A stretch of DNA of 17,536 nt, taken from NCBI GenBank assembly GCA_018400675.1, contig JAGYMG010000006.1, positions 1 to 17,536 of the forward strand. The letters run 5' to 3'. The notes beneath the pieces were generated by a model. The model was not told the DNA's origin. It did not search any database and was given only the letters and a program-made list of their open reading frames with translations. The position numbers were made by a program, and so were the translations under genes. This document shows, piece by piece, positions 14,385-17,536 of this stretch (positions within the stretch are counted from its first letter, which is position 1; each line of letters starts with the position of its first letter). The stretch is from a bacterium (GTDB lineage: Bacteria; Patescibacteriota; Minisyncoccia; Minisyncoccales; CG1-02-41-26).

Positions 14385-17300
14385 TTATTTTCTTTTTTCG
14401 TTTGTTGCCTCTTTTTTATCTTCCTCGTCTTCTTCAGCTAAAGAAGCTTTTACCTCAATGCCGATGCCTAGGGACTTCATTTCCAAAGCAAGGAGATTAA
14501 AGGAAGCTGGCAGATGAGGACTCCTTATTGACTCTCCTTTCAGAATAGATTCATAAGCAGCTGCCCGTCCTTGGATATCATCAGATTTTATAGTTAGCAT
14601 TTCCTGAAGCGTATGGGCTACACCGTAACCTTCTAAGCTCCAGACTTCCATTTCTCCAAAACGCTGACCGCCAAACTGAGCTTTACCGCCCAAAGGCTGC
14701 TGGGTAATAAGAGAATAGGGGCCGATAGAACGCATATGTATCTTGTCTTCAACCATATGGATTAATTTCATTATATACATATAGCCCACTGTAATTTTTT
14801 TAGGGAACGCTTCCCCGGTCCTACCATCATAAACAGTCACCTGACCCGATTCGGGAAAGCCAGCTGTCTTCAGTTCTTTTTTAATATCTTCCTCATTAGC
14901 CCCTAAGAGAGCTGGGCTAATGGCTAAATAATTTAATTTCTTTGCCGCTAACCCTAAATGTGTTTCTAAGATTTGACCAATATTCATTCTGGAAACAACC
15001 CCCATAGGGTCTAATACAACATCCACAGGCGTTCCATCTTCTAAGAAAGGCATCTCTTCTGCTGGCAAAATCTTGGAGATAACTCCTTTATTACCGTGCC
15101 GACCACATAGTTTGTCGCCCACCTTAACTTTTCTCAATTGCGCAATTTCCACTCTTATTCTTTTAAGAACACCCGGTTCAAGCTTATCACCATTATCCCG
15201 AGAAAAAATCTTCACTGAGATCACTCTACCTTGCTTCCCATGTTCCATCTTAAGAGAGCTGTCTTTAACATCTTTTGCTTTTTCCCCAAAGATAGCTCTT
15301 AAGAGTCTCTCTTCGGCCGTTAGACCAGCTTCTCCCTTTGGCGAAATCTTACCTACTAGGATATCACCGGGCTTAACTTCAGCCCCTATCCTGACTACGC
15401 CTTCCTCGTCTAGATCTTTTAGCTTATCTTCCCCGACGTTGGGAATATCACAAGTAGTAATCTCAGGCCCTAATTTTGTTTCTCGAACATCACAAGTAAA
15501 ATCTTCAATATGGATAGAGGTAAAAGCATCATGCTTAACCAGGGATTCGGAAATACAAATAGCATCCTCATAATTTCCTCCTCTGAGAGGAAGAAAGGCT
15601 ACCAGAATATTTCTGCCTAAAGCTAATCTTCCTTTGTCCATAGCCGTGCCATCAACAAGAATATCTCCTTTTTTCACTTGCTGGCCTCTTTTAACCACTG
15701 GTCTTTGGTGAAAACAAGTATATTGATTACCTCTCACAAACATCCGGAGAAGATAGACCTTCTCTTTATCCTTATATTTTACTTTTATTTGATTAGCGTC
15801 TACTTCAGTAACCAGACCATTCTCTTCGGCTACTATTTCTTCGCCAGAGTCTCGAGCTACATTACGTTCTACTCCTGTGCCTACTAAGGGCGCTTCAGGG
15901 GAAACTAAAGGGACAGCCTGTCTTTGCATATTAGAGCCCATCAGTGCTCTGTTAGCATCATCGTTCTGGAGGAAGGGTATCAAAGATGTAGCCACACTGA
16001 TCGGCTGCTTGGATGAAACATCAATAAAGTCAACTGCTTTCCTGTCTATCATCTTTGGTCCCTCTACTGTCCGAGATTCAACTTCTTTTTCTATAATATT
16101 ACCCTGATCATCCATAGAGATACCGGCGTGAGTGATATTATATTTTTCCTCATCGCTGGCCGAAAGATACTGGAAATTCTTGGTAATTTTCCCTTTCTCA
16201 ACCTTGAAATAAGGTGTCTCTAAAAAGCCAAAATGGTTGACCTTGGCAAAACAGGCTAAGTGGCCAATAAGTCCTACGTTTTGGCCTTCTGGTGTTTGGA
16301 TAGGGCAGATACGACCATAGTGGGATGCTTGAACATCTCTAACCTCGAAACCAGCCCGTTCTCTGGTTAAACCGCCTGGTCCTGTGGCGGTTATTCTTCT
16401 TTTATGTTCGAGCTCGGAAAGAGGATTTTCATTATCCATAAATTGAGATAATTGGGAAGAACCAAAAAATTCCTGAATCACAGCCATAAGAGGTCTTTGA
16501 TTAACTAAACGGGAGGGAGTAAGATCACTTATCTCTAGAGTAGACATTCTATCTTTAACTATTCTCTCCATTCTCATCAAACCAACCCGCATCCTGTCCT
16601 GTAATATCTCGTGAAGGCTTTTTATTCTTCTATTGCCTAAATGATCGATCTGATCCGGCTTGGCATTAGGATTATTGTTGAGACGAATAATTTCTTTAAT
16701 CACAGCAATCAAGTCTTCTTTGGAGAGCACTCTTTCTGATTTCTTAATCTCTTCGTTCTTGTCTCCTTTGCTCAATTCTTCTAATCTTTCTCTGGCCTTC
16801 CATCTACCCACCCTGCTCAAATCATAACGCTGAAAATTACAAAACATATTAAAAATTAATTCGTGGGCAGCATCAGGACCAGCCAAGTCACCCGGTCTTA
16901 ATTTTTTGTAGATTTCAACTGCCGCCTCAGCAGCATTATGGGCACTATCTCTCTTCAGTGTTTTCTCAATATATTTTATCTCGCCTTTATCCACTTTCTG
17001 AAATGTCTTCAGAATATCCTTGTCTTCACTCAAACCAAAAACCCTTAAGAGTGTTGTAGCGGCTATTTTTCTTTCCCGATTAATACGGACCGCAATAAAG
17101 CCTGATGATTCTGTTTCAAATTCCAGCCACGCACCGCGAGTGGGGATAACCTTGGCTCCAAATATATTTCTATCCTGAAAAGGCTTAGCTGTAAAAAAAA
17201 CGCCCGGCGAGCGAATCAATTGAGAGATAGTGACTCTTTCTACCCCGTTTATAACAAAAGTTCCCTTTTCAGTCATCAAAGGGAAATCAGCTAAAAAGAC

Positions 17301-17536
17301 TTCTTGTTCTTTCACATCTTTTGTCTTCAAGTTTTTGAGCAGAGCCTTTACCCTAAGAGGGGCCTCATAGGAGTCATTGTTCCGTCTCGCCTCTAAGCCA
17401 TTCTTATATTTTGATTTGCCCAGCTTAAAGTCCTTAACCGCCAACTCAAAACGTTTCTTTGTATAATCCTGGATGGGAAACATTTCTTCAAATAGTTCCT
17501 TGAGGCTTGTTTTCCAGAATTGATCCCAGCTCTCTC
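14385..17536 (-). CDS. rpoB: DNA-directed RNA polymerase subunit beta, 5'-partial
   Basis: The beta subunit pairs with beta' to form the polymerase cleft. The ATG at 17483 is not the true start: the frame stays open to the right edge, and the 17 residues before it ('ESWDQFWKTSLKELFEE') continue the conserved N-terminus, so the gene begins outside the window. About 1049 residues are visible. Landmarks are the rifampicin cluster (~16380-16465, 'SSQLSQFMDNENPLSE', 'HKRRITATGPGG'), 'GFEVRDVQASHYGRICPIQT', 'AEERLLRAIFGEKA', 'GDKLCGRHGNKGV' and C-terminal 'GKAQFGGQRFGEMEVWSLEG'. Two rifampicin-contact residues differ from E. coli. The protein ends in a Lys/Glu-rich tail. rpoC follows after 21 nt. 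Confidence 0.98.
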   Translation of the reverse strand, partial: ESWDQFWKTSLKELFEEMFPIQDYTKKRFELAVKDFKLGKSKYKNGLEARRNNDSYEAPLRVKALLKNLKTKDVKEQEVFLADFPLMTEKGTFVINGVERVTISQLIRSPGVFFTAKPFQDRNIFGAKVIPTRGAWLEFETESSGFIAVRINRERKIAATTLLRVFGLSEDKDILKTFQKVDKGEIKYIEKTLKRDSAHNAAEAAVEIYKKLRPGDLAGPDAAHELIFNMFCNFQRYDLSRVGRWKARERLEELSKGDKNEEIKKSERVLSKEDLIAVIKEIIRLNNNPNAKPDQIDHLGNRRIKSLHEILQDRMRVGLMRMERIVKDRMSTLEISDLTPSRLVNQRPLMAVIQEFFGSSQLSQFMDNENPLSELEHKRRITATGPGGLTRERAGFEVRDVQASHYGRICPIQTPEGQNVGLIGHLACFAKVNHFGFLETPYFKVEKGKITKNFQYLSASDEEKYNITHAGISMDDQGNIIEKEVESRTVEGPKMIDRKAVDFIDVSSKQPISVATSLIPFLQNDDANRALMGSNMQRQAVPLVSPEAPLVGTGVERNVARDSGEEIVAEENGLVTEVDANQIKVKYKDKEKVYLLRMFVRGNQYTCFHQRPVVKRGQQVKKGDILVDGTAMDKGRLALGRNILVAFLPLRGGNYEDAICISESLVKHDAFTSIHIEDFTCDVRETKLGPEITTCDIPNVGEDKLKDLDEEGVVRIGAEVKPGDILVGKISPKGEAGLTAEERLLRAIFGEKAKDVKDSSLKMEHGKQGRVISVKIFSRDNGDKLEPGVLKRIRVEIAQLRKVKVGDKLCGRHGNKGVISKILPAEEMPFLEDGTPVDVVLDPMGVVSRMNIGQILETHLGLAAKKLNYLAISPALLGANEEDIKKELKTAGFPESGQVTVYDGRTGEAFPKKITVGYMYIMKLIHMVEDKIHMRSIGPYSLITQQPLGGKAQFGGQRFGEMEVWSLEGYGVAHTLQEMLTIKSDDIQGRAAAYESILKGESIRSPHLPASFNLLALEMKSLGIGIEVKASLAEEDEEDKKEATNEKRK

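Noticed and set aside
17481..17483. ATG at 17483 as the start of rpoB
   Set aside because: The frame continues to the right edge with 17 residues typical of the RpoB N-terminus.
1..17536. Mobile elements, CRISPR arrays, toxin-antitoxin or other defence systems
   Set aside because: No transposase, integrase, spaced repeats or small gene pairs are present; nearly all of the window is occupied by recognised core genes.

Overview
The window looks like a housekeeping stretch from an AT-rich bacterial genome with very tight gene spacing. It is most likely a member of the Candidate Phyla Radiation (Patescibacteria), and probably Parcubacteria-like. The grounds are the archaeal-type cupin glucose-6-phosphate isomerase, a solute-binding protein with an inserted peptidoglycan-binding domain, an rpsF-ssb-rpsR operon with no rplI behind it, compact core proteins, and start codons that almost all lack a Shine-Dalgarno sequence. 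The taxonomic call is an inference; a 16S rRNA gene or a concatenated ribosomal-protein tree would settle it. All genes read through with the standard code. Eleven of the twelve stop codons are TAA, one is TAG and none is TGA.

Layout. At the left, on the plus strand: the 3' part of a family 5 extracellular peptide-binding protein (cut by the window edge), overlapped by a cupin-type phosphoglucose isomerase, then tRNA-Leu(CAG) 13 nt behind it. Next on the plus strand come ribonuclease J and tryptophanyl-tRNA synthetase, five bases apart. A phosphomannomutase/phosphoglucomutase lies on the minus strand and overlaps the end of trpS by 9 bp. A short divergent promoter region then drives rpsF-ssb-rpsR on the plus strand. 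From 7311 to the right edge everything is on the minus strand, transcribed in the order rpoB, rpoC, ftsK, recA. rpoB is cut at its 5' end by the right edge.

How the genes relate. The right half is the information-processing core (RNA polymerase, DNA translocase, recombinase, SSB, two ribosomal proteins). The left half joins mRNA decay (RNase J), tRNA charging, sugar-phosphate interconversion (isomerase and mutase) and peptide uptake.

I found no mobile element, CRISPR array, toxin-antitoxin pair or undescribed multi-gene system. The observations most worth checking are: intrinsic terminators that appear to lie inside the coding sequence of the convergent neighbour at both convergent junctions; a peptidoglycan-binding domain inserted in a solute-binding protein; substitutions at two rifampicin-contact positions of RpoB; near-leaderless promoters at rnj and trpS; and the single canonical Shine-Dalgarno sequence placed unusually close to a GTG start at ftsK.
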